Source: an uncultured Pelagibacteraceae bacterium (GTDB lineage Bacteria; Pseudomonadota; Alphaproteobacteria; Pelagibacterales; Pelagibacteraceae). From it: DNA of 64,000 nt. Of the stretch, positions 46,259 to 54,605 are shown piece by piece. The position numbers and the translations under genes are program-made. The stretch's first letter is position 1. Every line of letters begins with the position of its first letter. The DNA lies in the NCBI GenBank assembly GCA_902620465.1, contig CACNIF010000001.1:62001-126000 (forward strand). The letters run 5' to 3'. The notes under the pieces are model-generated. The model was not told where the DNA came from, searched no databases, and saw only the letters and a program-made list of their open reading frames with translations.

Positions 46259-47104
46259 ATGATTTTAATTGATGGAAAAAAAGAAGCTGCATTATTAAGA
46301 GAAGAGCTTAAAAAGGAGGTCTCTGAACTTAAATCAAAATATAATAAAGTTCCTGGTCTGTCTGTAATCTTAATTGGAGATTTAACTCCAAGTCAAATTT
46401 ATGTAAGAAATAAAGAAAAATCAGCTAATGAGGTTGGACTAAAGTCCGAAGTAATAAAGTATCCCGATAGCGTCGAAGAAAAAGTAATTTTAGAAAAAAT
46501 AAATGAATTAAATAATGATAAAAGTGTTTCTGGTATATTAGTACAATTACCTTTGCCAAAACATATAGATAAAAAGAAAGTCATAGAAGCGATTGATCAC
46601 ACAAAAGATGTTGATGGATTTCACCCTATAAATGTCGGCAATCTTTCTTCTGGTTATGAAAGTTCAGTACCTTGTACTCCTCTAGGATGCTACTTATTAA
46701 TTAAAAAATTTGAACCGAATTTAAATGGTAAAAAAGCTGTTGTAATAGGTAGATCGAATTTAAATGGCAAACCAATGACACAACTTCTTTTGAAAGAAAA
46801 CTGCACTGTAACAATAACTCATTCAAAAACTAAAGATTTAAAAGCTGAATGCTTAGAGGCAGATATTGTTGTTGCTGCCGTCGGTATTCCTGAGTTGGTA
46901 AAAGGAGATTGGGTTAAAAAAGACGCAATTGTGATTGATGTAGGTATTAATAAAACTGAAAAGGGAATTGTTGGTGATGTTGCATTTGATGAAGTTTCAA
47001 AAAATGCAAAAGCCCTTACGCCAGTTCCGGGGGGTGTTGGTCCAATGACAATTGCGTGTTTGCTTAAAAATACGATTGACTGTTTCAAAAGATCGCAAAT
47101 TTAA
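46259..47104 (+). CDS. folD: Methylenetetrahydrofolate dehydrogenase / methenyl-THF cyclohydrolase
   Basis: FolD interconverts 5,10-methylene- and 10-formyl-tetrahydrofolate, feeding PurH (formyl donor) and MnmE. The 281-residue protein has the catalytic YVRNKEKSANEVG with the active Lys, the GILVQLPLP segment, DGFHPINVGNL, PCTPLGC, NADP-binding VVIGRSNLNGKPM, and PVPGGVGPMTIACLL. The length is standard. Confidence 0.97.
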   Translation: MILIDGKKEAALLREELKKEVSELKSKYNKVPGLSVILIGDLTPSQIYVRNKEKSANEVGLKSEVIKYPDSVEEKVILEKINELNNDKSVSGILVQLPLPKHIDKKKVIEAIDHTKDVDGFHPINVGNLSSGYESSVPCTPLGCYLLIKKFEPNLNGKKAVVIGRSNLNGKPMTQLLLKENCTVTITHSKTKDLKAECLEADIVVAAVGIPELVKGDWVKKDAIVIDVGINKTEKGIVGDVAFDEVSKNAKALTPVPGGVGPMTIACLLKNTIDCFKRSQI

Positions 47105-47141
47105 TATTTAAATCATTAAAAAATTTTTGGTAAGCTAAGCT

Positions 47142-47345
47142 ATGAGAAAGCCAAAATACCCATATAGAATTTTGATTATTATGGCTATACTTACCATACC
47201 TCCGATTGGAGCAACTCAACTTGGTTGGTATCTATACGACCAACAAACTGGATTTGATTATGGTATGATTGTTGGAACTTTTTCAGTAATATTAGCAGCA
47301 TGGCTTATGTACGAAAAAAATTGGAGAGAGGAAGATGAGGACTAA
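47142..47345 (+). CDS. Small two-helix membrane protein
   Basis: I do not recognise this 67-residue protein. It has two hydrophobic helices (about 9-30 and 42-56) joined by WYLYDQQTGFDYGM, with a basic N-terminus and an acidic C-terminus (NWREEDED). It is 3 bp from the SHOCT gene and has the same direction, so the pair may act together. It may be too short for function assignment, but the coding frame is clean. Confidence 0.65.
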   Translation: MRKPKYPYRILIIMAILTIPPIGATQLGWYLYDQQTGFDYGMIVGTFSVILAAWLMYEKNWREEDED

Positions 47346-47348
47346 TTA

Positions 47349-47612
47349 ATGGAAAAAATTATCTTTCTTGGTTTGGTAATACCAATTTTTGGGTTTGTTT
47401 TATATCTTGGCGCAACTGCAATAATGGATGGATTTAGTGCCAAAAGTGCAAATAAAATAAATGAAAATTCTGATAATGAAAAAATTGATCCTCCTTTAGT
47501 TGATGAAGATAGTTTAAGTTATGAGCTTGAAAAATTAAATAAACTTTTGAAAGATGGAGTTTTAACCCAGGAAGAATTTGAGAAAGCAAAAAGAAAAATT
47601 TTAGACAACTAA
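47349..47612 (+). CDS. SHOCT domain membrane protein
   Basis: The 87-residue protein has one N-terminal membrane helix (about 4-25) and ends with a typical SHOCT domain: LSYELEKLNKLLKDGVLTQEEFEKAKRKIL. SHOCT is a short C-terminal oligomerisation or recruitment module found on many membrane proteins. The linker is acidic and Asn-rich. The 3' end overlaps the convergent MBL hydrolase gene by 4 bp. Confidence 0.85.
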   Translation: MEKIIFLGLVIPIFGFVLYLGATAIMDGFSAKSANKINENSDNEKIDPPLVDEDSLSYELEKLNKLLKDGVLTQEEFEKAKRKILDN

Positions 47613-48682
47613 TTGTAACTAAGTAATTTTTTAAGTGAGTCAAACTCACCAATTTTATAAATCAAAACATCCTCTTTTTTAAAACCATACTTGTTGGCGC
47701 TGGCTTTAAATCTTTTTGGTGGCTCCATAATAGGTTCTAAAGATAGAACGAAAGTTCCCCAATGCATGCCAACTACTTTCTTACTTTTAAGATTTTGAGC
47801 AATTTCTAAAGCTTCCTCTGGGTTTGTGTGATAGATAGATTTATCTTTATAAGGCATAATTGGATAAAAATTGTAAGCACCAATATTTATAAACGTTAAA
47901 TCAATTGGACCATATTTTTGACCAATAGACTTATATATGTCTCCAATCCCCGTATCACAGGTAAATAAAATTTTTTTTCCGTCATATTCAATTAAAAAAT
48001 TTCCCCATAAAGTTTTATTGGTATCAGTTAGACTACGTTTTGACCAATGAACCGCGGGTAAAAATGTAACTTTTAATTTTTCGTTTATTTTTATTTCATC
48101 ATACCAATCCATTTCATTAACATCTTTATATCTTCTGAAGTATTTCCCAAGTTTAAGAGGCAGTAACACTTTTGCATTTTTGTATGGAAACTTCCTAATC
48201 GTGTATGCATCTTGATGGTCGTAGTGGTTATGAGTTAATAAAAATAAATCTATTTTTGGTATTTCATTTAGAGTAAGCGCCGGTTCTGTATATCTTTTTG
48301 GGCCAAATATAAGTGGCCCAGCGTTTTTAGAGAACACAGGGTCAGTAATTATTGTAGTTTCACCAAGTTTAATTAAGAAAGTTGCATGACCAATCCAAGC
48401 GATATAGTCGTCATCTTGATATTTTTTAAGATCTAAAATTACTTTTTCTTTTTCAATTACATGACTTTTTGGCACCGTCATATCAAGTTTCTTTTTTTCT
48501 TGATTAAAAATTTTATATGACCATTTTATATTGGCATCTCTTTTAGGTGATCCCTCAGGATTTCTAAAAGTTCCATCTGGCAAATGATGATAGGGTTTTT
48601 CCATTGCGATACTTAAACAATTATAAAATATTATTCCAACTAAAATACATAAAAAATTAATTAATTTTTTTCCATTAACCAC
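47609..48682 (-). CDS. MBL-fold metallo-hydrolase (NAPE-PLD/UlaG-like)
   Basis: The 357-residue protein has a hydrophobic N-terminus that could be a signal peptide or anchor (LINFLCILVGIIFYNCLSIA), then HHLPDGTFRNPEGS, typical of NAPE-phospholipase-D-like MBL proteins. The metal site is LLTHNHYDHQDAYTI, with later His and Asp in AVHWSKRSL, LFTCDTGIGD and VGMHWGTF. The substrate is likely a phospholipid or phosphodiester but cannot be read. The start is GTG inside the end of the upstream sugar-dehydrogenase gene (22-bp overlap). Confidence 0.82.
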   Translation of the reverse strand: MVNGKKLINFLCILVGIIFYNCLSIAMEKPYHHLPDGTFRNPEGSPKRDANIKWSYKIFNQEKKKLDMTVPKSHVIEKEKVILDLKKYQDDDYIAWIGHATFLIKLGETTIITDPVFSKNAGPLIFGPKRYTEPALTLNEIPKIDLFLLTHNHYDHQDAYTIRKFPYKNAKVLLPLKLGKYFRRYKDVNEMDWYDEIKINEKLKVTFLPAVHWSKRSLTDTNKTLWGNFLIEYDGKKILFTCDTGIGDIYKSIGQKYGPIDLTFINIGAYNFYPIMPYKDKSIYHTNPEEALEIAQNLKSKKVVGMHWGTFVLSLEPIMEPPKRFKASANKYGFKKEDVLIYKIGEFDSLKKLLSYN

Positions 48683-49725
48683 AAACTATCTCCTGCTAAA
48701 AAATAAATTTTACCATTTGCTGGATGTACTTGTATATCTCTTAATCTTCCAATTTTTTTTTGAAAAATAATATCTTCTTTTACATTTGATAAATCTTTAA
48801 ATATCAGTTTTCTTAGAGATTGATCTTTCAATGATGTTATAAGTGCATGACCATTCCATTCACTAAATTCCTTACCTTTGTAAATTGTGATGGCACTTGT
48901 GGCAATTGAGGGTACCCAATAATGAATTGCTTTTGTGAAGCCTGGCTTCCATTTAGGTCCAATTGGGATACCAGAGTAATTAGTCCCTCCCCATCCTAAA
49001 ATTTTCCAACCATAATTTTCACCTTCTTTAGCCTCACCAAACCAATCTCCACCCCTTGCTCCGTGATTACTCATATAAATTTTTCCGTCAAATGGAGATA
49101 AAGTTAAACCTTGTGGATTTCTAATACCGATTTGATATATTTCTGGAAGCCAGTTGGATTTCCCTTTAAATCTAGGATTGTCTCGTGGAATACTGCCATC
49201 TAGATTTATTCTGATAATACTTCCTGGATGTTTTGTTGGATCTTGCGCAATCATACCCTCACCTCTTTCACCAGCAGATGCAAAAAGATAGTCATCTTTA
49301 ATCGCTAATCTTGATCCAAAATGATAACCAGAATTTATAGGAGGATTTGCTTGGAAAATATTTTTAAATTTTAATTCTTTTTCGGCAAATTTTGTTTTTG
49401 CAATTGAGGTGCTGGTTTTACCATTACCTCTATTTTCTGTGTAAGATACATAAATAAAATTATCTTTAAAAAGGATATCTAGTATTCCACCTTGACCATG
49501 TTCTAAAAAGTTAAGATTGTGCTTTATTTCAGAAATTTGTTTTGAAATAATGTTTACAACTTTTATTTTTCCACTTTTTTCAGTTATAATTAGCTCTTCA
49601 TTATTAATAAATGATGAGCCCCAAGGACTGTTTAAATCAACAATTTTTTCTAAATTAAAATTTTTTGCAAATGAGAGGTTTGTTAAGAGTAAGAATAAAG
49701 ATACTGAGAAAATAAACTTTTTCAC
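48661..49725 (-). CDS. PQQ-dependent sugar dehydrogenase-like secreted protein
   Basis: The 354-residue protein has the beta-propeller signature of soluble aldose sugar dehydrogenases (YliI/Asd type): the catalytic-His region FLEHGQGGILDILF, SAGERGEGMIAQDPTKHPGSIIRINLDGSIP, GIRNPQGLTLSPFDGKIYMSNHG, and WVPSIATSAITIY. A signal peptide (VKKFIFSVSLFLLLTNLSFA) indicates a periplasmic location. The GTG start at 49725, one base after the SDR stop, gives a clean signal peptide; the ORF track start at 49755 would overlap the SDR gene. PQQ supply is not visible here. Confidence 0.85.
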   Translation of the reverse strand: MKKFIFSVSLFLLLTNLSFAKNFNLEKIVDLNSPWGSSFINNEELIITEKSGKIKVVNIISKQISEIKHNLNFLEHGQGGILDILFKDNFIYVSYTENRGNGKTSTSIAKTKFAEKELKFKNIFQANPPINSGYHFGSRLAIKDDYLFASAGERGEGMIAQDPTKHPGSIIRINLDGSIPRDNPRFKGKSNWLPEIYQIGIRNPQGLTLSPFDGKIYMSNHGARGGDWFGEAKEGENYGWKILGWGGTNYSGIPIGPKWKPGFTKAIHYWVPSIATSAITIYKGKEFSEWNGHALITSLKDQSLRKLIFKDLSNVKEDIIFQKKIGRLRDIQVHPANGKIYFLAGDSLWLMEKN

Positions 49726-49726
49726 T

Positions 49727-50437
49727 TTACGAGAGCTTTGATCTTCCACCATCAACTGCTATAATTTGACCTGTCACCCATGAGCTATCATCTGTAATAA
49801 GAAATTTGGCTAAAGAGGCTGAGTCTTTTCCCTCACCCAATCTCTTTAATGGATGAGCTTTTGCAATTCCATCTGCTAAGGCCTTATTTTTTAACATTGG
49901 TTCAGCGATTTTAGAATTGGTTAAACTTGGTGCAATACAGTTTACTCTTATGTTTGGAGCAAATTCTGCAGCCAAAGAAACTGTTAAACCCTCAACGGCA
50001 GCTTTCGTAGAGGCAATTATTGCATGATTTGTAAAACCTCTTTGAGCAGCAACTGTAGAAAATAAAACGACCGAACCTTTATTTTTTTTCAAAATATCCT
50101 GATATCCCTTTATAACCTCGACTGCAGAGTATAAATTTAATTTCATACAATTATTAAAATCTTGCTCATTCACCATTCTTAAAGGTTTCAGATCAATTGA
50201 ACCCACACAATAAGCAATACCTTTTACATCAGAAATATCACTTTTAACCTTATCCACAAATCCATCTTGCAAAACATCAGCTATTGTAAATGCACAACCT
50301 AATTTTTCAGAAATATTTTTAGTTTCATTTTCATTTCTACCAACTAAATGAACTGAATTCCCTGAATTTACTAATTGTTCAGCCAAACTAGAACCGATGG
50401 ATCCTGTCGCACCAAAAATAAGATATTTTTCTGACAT
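49727..50437 (-). CDS. SDR-fold protein without the usual catalytic Tyr
   Basis: The 236-residue protein has the short-chain dehydrogenase Rossmann motif FGATGSIGSSLAEQLVNSG and HLVGR, the GIAYCVGS strand in place of NNAG, the catalytic Ser region VVLFSTVAAQRGF, and IRVNCIAPSLTNS. The active-site YxxxK reads I-A-S-T-K in HAIIASTKAAVEG, so the Tyr is replaced by Ile while the Lys remains. It is divergent from the photolyase-like gene (27 bp between starts). Redox activity should not be assumed. Confidence 0.88.
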   Translation of the reverse strand: MSEKYLIFGATGSIGSSLAEQLVNSGNSVHLVGRNENETKNISEKLGCAFTIADVLQDGFVDKVKSDISDVKGIAYCVGSIDLKPLRMVNEQDFNNCMKLNLYSAVEVIKGYQDILKKNKGSVVLFSTVAAQRGFTNHAIIASTKAAVEGLTVSLAAEFAPNIRVNCIAPSLTNSKIAEPMLKNKALADGIAKAHPLKRLGEGKDSASLAKFLITDDSSWVTGQIIAVDGGRSKLS

Positions 50438-50464
50438 AAAAATTTTTATTAGTTATATTTAAAT

Positions 50465-51955
50465 ATGAAGTTATTTTTTATACTTGGCAATCAATTATTT
50501 CCACCAAAATACTTGGACCGCTTCAAAAAAGACCACCTATTTTTTATGGCAGAAGATTACCAATTATGCACTTATGAAAAACATCATAAAAATAAAATCC
50601 TTCTTTTCTTATCATCAATGCGTTCACATGCGGAGTCTCTGAAAAAGAATAAGTTCAAATTAGAATATTTGAGAATTGAAGATAAAGAATTTAAAGATGA
50701 CTATTTAAAAAAATTAAAGAAATTAATTAATTCAAAAAAAATAAAAGAAATTTCGAGTTTTGAAATTGAGGATAAATTTTTTGAGAAAAAAATTGATCAA
50801 TTCACTAAAAAAGAAAAAATTAAATGGAATATTGTGCAAACTCCTATGTTTTTAAATTCGAGAGATGAATTTAAACAATATTTATCAAAATCAAAAAAAC
50901 CTTTTATGGCAACTTTTTATAAAGAAGTTAGAAAAAAATCCGGCATATTAATGGGTTCAGATGGGAATCCTATAGGAGGTAAATGGAGTTTTGATGAAGA
51001 TAATAGAAATAAGTTACCAAAAAATATCTCTATTCCAAAATTCCCAAAAATTAATGAGACTAAACATACTAAAAAATTAAAACCTATTATTGAAAAACTA
51101 TTCAAAGATCATCCAGGAACAACCAAAAACTTTTGGCTTGCTACAGAATTTAATGACGTGGTCAAATTATTAAATTTTTTTATTAAAGAGAAATCTAATT
51201 TATTTGGTGATTATGAGGACGCAGTTGATCAAAAAGATAATATTTTATTTCACAGTGCTTTAAGTCCTTACATTAACCTAGGATTAATAACGCCTGAATT
51301 TATTATAAAAAAAGTTTTAGATTTCCATAAGAGTAAAAAAATCAAATTAAATTCTCTAGAAGGTTATGTGCGTCAGGTCATAGGATGGAGAGAATTTATG
51401 AGAGGAATTTATCAAAGTTATTCAAACGAAATGGAAACTAGAAATTTTTTCAAACAAAATCGCAAAATGAAAAAATCATGGTATGAAGGCACAACTGGTT
51501 TACCGCCACTAGATTATGCAATCAAAAATGCTTTAAATCATGGATGGTCTCATCACATTGAAAGATTAATGATTTTATCTAACATCATGAATCTTTGTGA
51601 AATAAAGCCTACCATTGTTTATAAATGGTTTATGGAAATGTTTGTAGATTCCTCAGATTGGGTAATGGTGCCTAATGTTTATGGTATGGGATTATTTAGC
51701 GATGGAGGAATATTTGCTACAAAACCATATATCTGTGGCTCGAGTTACTTTATGAAAATGATGGATTTTAAAAAAGGCGATTGGTGCAACATAATGGATG
51801 GGTTGTATTGGAGATTCATTGATAGAAATAGAAAATTTTTTTTGAAAAATCCGAGGTTATCTATGATGGTTAGAATTTTCGACAAAATGAAAAGTGACAG
51901 AAAAAAATTAATCCTTCCTGCTGCAGAAAAATTTATTAAACAAAACACACTTTAG
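50465..51955 (+). CDS. Photolyase/cryptochrome-related protein (FeS-BCP/PhrB-like family)
   Basis: The 496-residue protein fits the deoxyribodipyrimidine-photolyase-related family (PhrB/FeS-BCP, CryPro). The N-terminal domain is FFILGNQLFPP, MAEDYQLCTYEKHHKNKILLFLSSMRSHA. The FAD domain has GYVRQVIGWREFMRGIY, the SHHIERLM motif with the His used by (6-4) repair enzymes (about 363), DWVMVPNVYGMGLFSDGG and KPYICGSSYF. Three of the four Cys that bind [4Fe-4S] in PhrB seem absent; only the Cys in DWCNIMDGLYW is in place. It could be a repair enzyme or a blue-light sensor. The DUF2256 gene overlaps its stop. Confidence 0.88.
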   Translation: MKLFFILGNQLFPPKYLDRFKKDHLFFMAEDYQLCTYEKHHKNKILLFLSSMRSHAESLKKNKFKLEYLRIEDKEFKDDYLKKLKKLINSKKIKEISSFEIEDKFFEKKIDQFTKKEKIKWNIVQTPMFLNSRDEFKQYLSKSKKPFMATFYKEVRKKSGILMGSDGNPIGGKWSFDEDNRNKLPKNISIPKFPKINETKHTKKLKPIIEKLFKDHPGTTKNFWLATEFNDVVKLLNFFIKEKSNLFGDYEDAVDQKDNILFHSALSPYINLGLITPEFIIKKVLDFHKSKKIKLNSLEGYVRQVIGWREFMRGIYQSYSNEMETRNFFKQNRKMKKSWYEGTTGLPPLDYAIKNALNHGWSHHIERLMILSNIMNLCEIKPTIVYKWFMEMFVDSSDWVMVPNVYGMGLFSDGGIFATKPYICGSSYFMKMMDFKKGDWCNIMDGLYWRFIDRNRKFFLKNPRLSMMVRIFDKMKSDRKKLILPAAEKFIKQNTL

Positions 51956-52086
51956 TGAAAAAAGAAAATCTTCCATCTAAAATCTGTATTGTTTGTAAGA
52001 GACCTTTCAATTGGCGTAGAAAATGGAAGCTAAATTGGGAAAGAGTTAAGTATTGCTCAAAAAGATGTTCTAGCAAAAAAATATGA
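51955..52086 (+). CDS. DUF2256 zinc-ribbon-like small protein
   Basis: This gene is too short for the ORF track. GTG at 51955 overlaps the last base of the photolyase-like gene's stop and encodes 43 residues: VKKENLPSKICIVCKRPFNW... ending KYCSKRCSSKKI. The paired CxxC and CxxxC motifs match the DUF2256 family, a probable zinc ribbon that, as I recall, is often encoded next to photolyase-related genes. The stop overlaps the next gene as ATGA. The very basic composition would suit nucleic-acid binding, which is inference. Confidence 0.85.
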   Translation: MKKENLPSKICIVCKRPFNWRRKWKLNWERVKYCSKRCSSKKI

Positions 52087-52616
52087 ACTTAGAAAAATAC
52101 AAATGGAAAAGTAGAATTTTACTTGTTTCTACAACAAGTTATAAGGATAGAATTTATCTAGAGGCAAAAAAAATATATCAAGATAAAATAAAAGATTTTC
52201 ATAAAAGATTTGTAAAATTAATTTGTAAAATTAATAAGCAGGAAAAATCATCAATAGATTTAATTGGTTTTGATGGCAAATCTAAAAAAAAGATGAATAA
52301 ACTTAATCATAAAACAATTTTTAAAATTATAGACAAAATGCCATTAAGTAAAAAATCTAAACCTATAAATTTATCGCTGTATTCAGATTATAATCCTAAA
52401 ACTACTACTCATGGGCTAGGGTTCAAAAACAAAGAAAAAGCTCTTTACACAATTAGAGCTATTAAAAATCGTTCAATTAAGTATCAGGTAAATGTTATTG
52501 CAACCATGCTCGGTAGAGCAAAGAACCATCCTAACAAAACTAGGGATATGGAGGATGCTATAAAAATATTTGGTGAATGGATGAAAAAGTATAAAAGTAA
52601 AAAAAATGAAAATTAG
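52083..52616 (+). CDS. DUF4174-like protein with uncharacterised C-terminal part
   Basis: The 177-residue protein begins KYKWKSRILLVSTTSYKDRIYLEAKKIYQDKIKDFHKRFVKL, similar to DUF4174 (a thioredoxin-like fold family), and includes DLIGFDGKSKK. The C-terminal half (YSDYNPKTTTHGLGFKNKEKALYTI...VNVIATMLGRAKNHP) is basic and helical and I do not recognise it. The start overlaps the DUF2256 stop (ATGA), and the stop overlaps the VCBS gene start by 11 bp. No signal peptide is visible. A role with the photolyase-like protein is inferred from coupling only. Confidence 0.65.
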   Translation: MNLEKYKWKSRILLVSTTSYKDRIYLEAKKIYQDKIKDFHKRFVKLICKINKQEKSSIDLIGFDGKSKKKMNKLNHKTIFKIIDKMPLSKKSKPINLSLYSDYNPKTTTHGLGFKNKEKALYTIRAIKNRSIKYQVNVIATMLGRAKNHPNKTRDMEDAIKIFGEWMKKYKSKKNEN

Positions 52617-54048
52617 ATTAATTAATTTTTTAAAGAAATTAGTAGTTTTGTTTTTTCTATTAATCCCAAATAATCTGAATGCTGATTTTTTTGAAGATAT
52701 AACAAGCCAAATAGTTGAGAATCCTAAAAGACTTAGTTATGGAGTTTCCGTCACCGATGTAAATCAAGATGGAAAATTTGATTTTATAGTTACTGGATTT
52801 GGTTATCTGAATTTAGCTTTATCATATGAGAATGGAAAACTGATTAATATTGTAAATCAAAAAAAATTTTCTGATGAATTTAGAAGAACAATTGGTGTTG
52901 CTGCATGCGATATAGATAGAGACGGTTATGAGGAAATATATTTTCTCAACACCGACACATATAGTGGAACAAAAAAATATTCAGATAGATTGATAGATTT
53001 AGAGAAGGGTAATTTTATTGATTTATTTGAAATTGAGAAAAATCAAAAAGATCTCAATTTAACTGCTGGGAGGTCAGTTGTTTGTGTTGATAGAAAAGGA
53101 GATGGCAATTATGGTGTATATGTTGCTAACTACGGAGGACCCACAAGATATTACGAATATAATGACGACATAATAGTCGATAAATCTGTTCAATTGAATC
53201 TGGCGAAAGTTACAGGTGGACGTGCTGTCGTGGCTGGACACATCATTTCTGATAAAATTGATATATTTGCAGCCAATGAGAGAGGAGCAAATTTTTTATA
53301 CAAAAATGAAGAGGGTAAATTTTTAGATGTCGCATACGAATATAGAGTTCAAGACGTCCTTCAAAATGGGAGAGGTACAGCTTTGTCAGATATTTATTAC
53401 CGAGGAAGACTTGATATTTTAAATGGAAATTGGGGAGGATTTCACAGAGCATATGTACTTAAAAATGATATTTTTGAGGATATAGCAAAGCCACCTTTTG
53501 ATGAGCCGTCAAGAATAAGAACTGTTATTTCAGCTGATTTAGATAATGATGGTTATGATGAAATATTCTTGAATAATATTGGTGAACCCAACAAACTTTT
53601 TAAAATTTTAGAGAATGGTTTGGTAAAACAAATACCTCTCGATATTGGTTTAGAACCAAATGGATATGGAACTGGAGCAGCAGTTGCTGACATAGATAAC
53701 GATGGCATATTAGAATTGTTAGTTTCCCACGGAGAAAGCAGAGATCAGCCATTGTCTTTGTATAAAGCAAAGGTAAATCCTGAACACAAATATTTAAGGA
53801 TTAGACCGCTAAATAAATATGGGGCACCCGCAAGAGGAGCAACAGTAACATTGATTTCAAATTTAAGAAAACATTCAAAAACAATTGACTCTGGTTCAGG
53901 GTATCTATGCCAAATGGAACCAGTAGCTCATTATGGTATTAGAAAAAATGAAAAGAATATAAAAATAGAGGTTAGATGGACAAATGGAAAAACTAAAATA
54001 ATCTCGGTAAAAAATCTAAACCAAACAATTACTTTAAAACAAAAATAA
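52606..54048 (+). CDS. Secreted VCBS/FG-GAP repeat protein with ASPIC/UnbV domain
   Basis: The 480-residue protein has a signal peptide (LINFLKKLVVLFFLLIPNNLNA) and then a beta-propeller of FG-GAP/VCBS repeats with Ca2+-binding loops DVNQDGKFDF, DIDRDGYEEI, DLDNDGYDEI and DIDNDGILEL. The C-terminal ASPIC/UnbV domain shows LRIRPLNKYGAPARGATVTL and VRWTNGKTKII. It resembles the CRTAC1 family of extracellular proteins. The ligand is unknown; adhesion or surface matrix is possible. It overlaps the DUF4174-like gene and nearly touches the convergent fasciclin gene. Confidence 0.88.
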   Translation: MKIRLINFLKKLVVLFFLLIPNNLNADFFEDITSQIVENPKRLSYGVSVTDVNQDGKFDFIVTGFGYLNLALSYENGKLINIVNQKKFSDEFRRTIGVAACDIDRDGYEEIYFLNTDTYSGTKKYSDRLIDLEKGNFIDLFEIEKNQKDLNLTAGRSVVCVDRKGDGNYGVYVANYGGPTRYYEYNDDIIVDKSVQLNLAKVTGGRAVVAGHIISDKIDIFAANERGANFLYKNEEGKFLDVAYEYRVQDVLQNGRGTALSDIYYRGRLDILNGNWGGFHRAYVLKNDIFEDIAKPPFDEPSRIRTVISADLDNDGYDEIFLNNIGEPNKLFKILENGLVKQIPLDIGLEPNGYGTGAAVADIDNDGILELLVSHGESRDQPLSLYKAKVNPEHKYLRIRPLNKYGAPARGATVTLISNLRKHSKTIDSGSGYLCQMEPVAHYGIRKNEKNIKIEVRWTNGKTKIISVKNLNQTITLKQK

Positions 54049-54522
54049 CTAGTTTAAGGGTTGAAGAACTCTATTTATAAAATGGATTATACCATTAGAA
54101 GTTTCAATATCAGCAGTTACAACTTCAGCTTCATTTATATAAACTATACCATTAACTTTTTTTATAGTTATTTCCTCACCATTAATTGCTTTGAGTTTAA
54201 TTTCACCTGCAACTTCTGAAGAAGGAATTTTTTTTGAAAAAACGTGTCGTCCTAAAATATTTACAAGTTTATCTTTGTTTTCCTCTCTCAACAGACCATA
54301 ATATGTTTGTGCACTAATTGCTGCAAATGCGTCGTCTAAAGGTGCAAAAACAGTAAATGGTCCTTCACCTTTTAAATTTTCACTTAATCCTGATTTCATT
54401 AAGGTTTCGTTTAATTTTGTAAATTTACCGGTTTCGTTTAATTTATCAATTACATTTCCAAATGTTATCGATGGGATAATCATCATGGTAAGTGTTAAAA
54501 ATATTATTTGGAATTTTTTCAT
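54049..54522 (-). CDS. Secreted fasciclin (FAS1) domain protein
   Basis: The 157-residue protein has a signal peptide (MKKFQIIFLTLTMMIIPSITFG) and a single fasciclin domain: FTKLNETLMKSGL, EGPFTVFAPLDDAFAAI (FAS1 H1 motif), ILGRHVF, and VVTADIETSNGIIHFINRVLQP (H2 motif with the YH-equivalent). FAS1 domains mediate adhesion to proteins or glycans. It converges on the VCBS gene without intergenic bases. Divergent from the Cys-rich gene, with 83 bp between starts. Confidence 0.93.
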   Translation of the reverse strand: MKKFQIIFLTLTMMIIPSITFGNVIDKLNETGKFTKLNETLMKSGLSENLKGEGPFTVFAPLDDAFAAISAQTYYGLLREENKDKLVNILGRHVFSKKIPSSEVAGEIKLKAINGEEITIKKVNGIVYINEAEVVTADIETSNGIIHFINRVLQPLN

Positions 54523-54605
54523 TGGACTTTAATAACTTTAAATTTATAATTTGAAAGTAAATTAAGTGCGACAAATAATAAAAATTTTTTAAATTAATTA
54601 AATCT

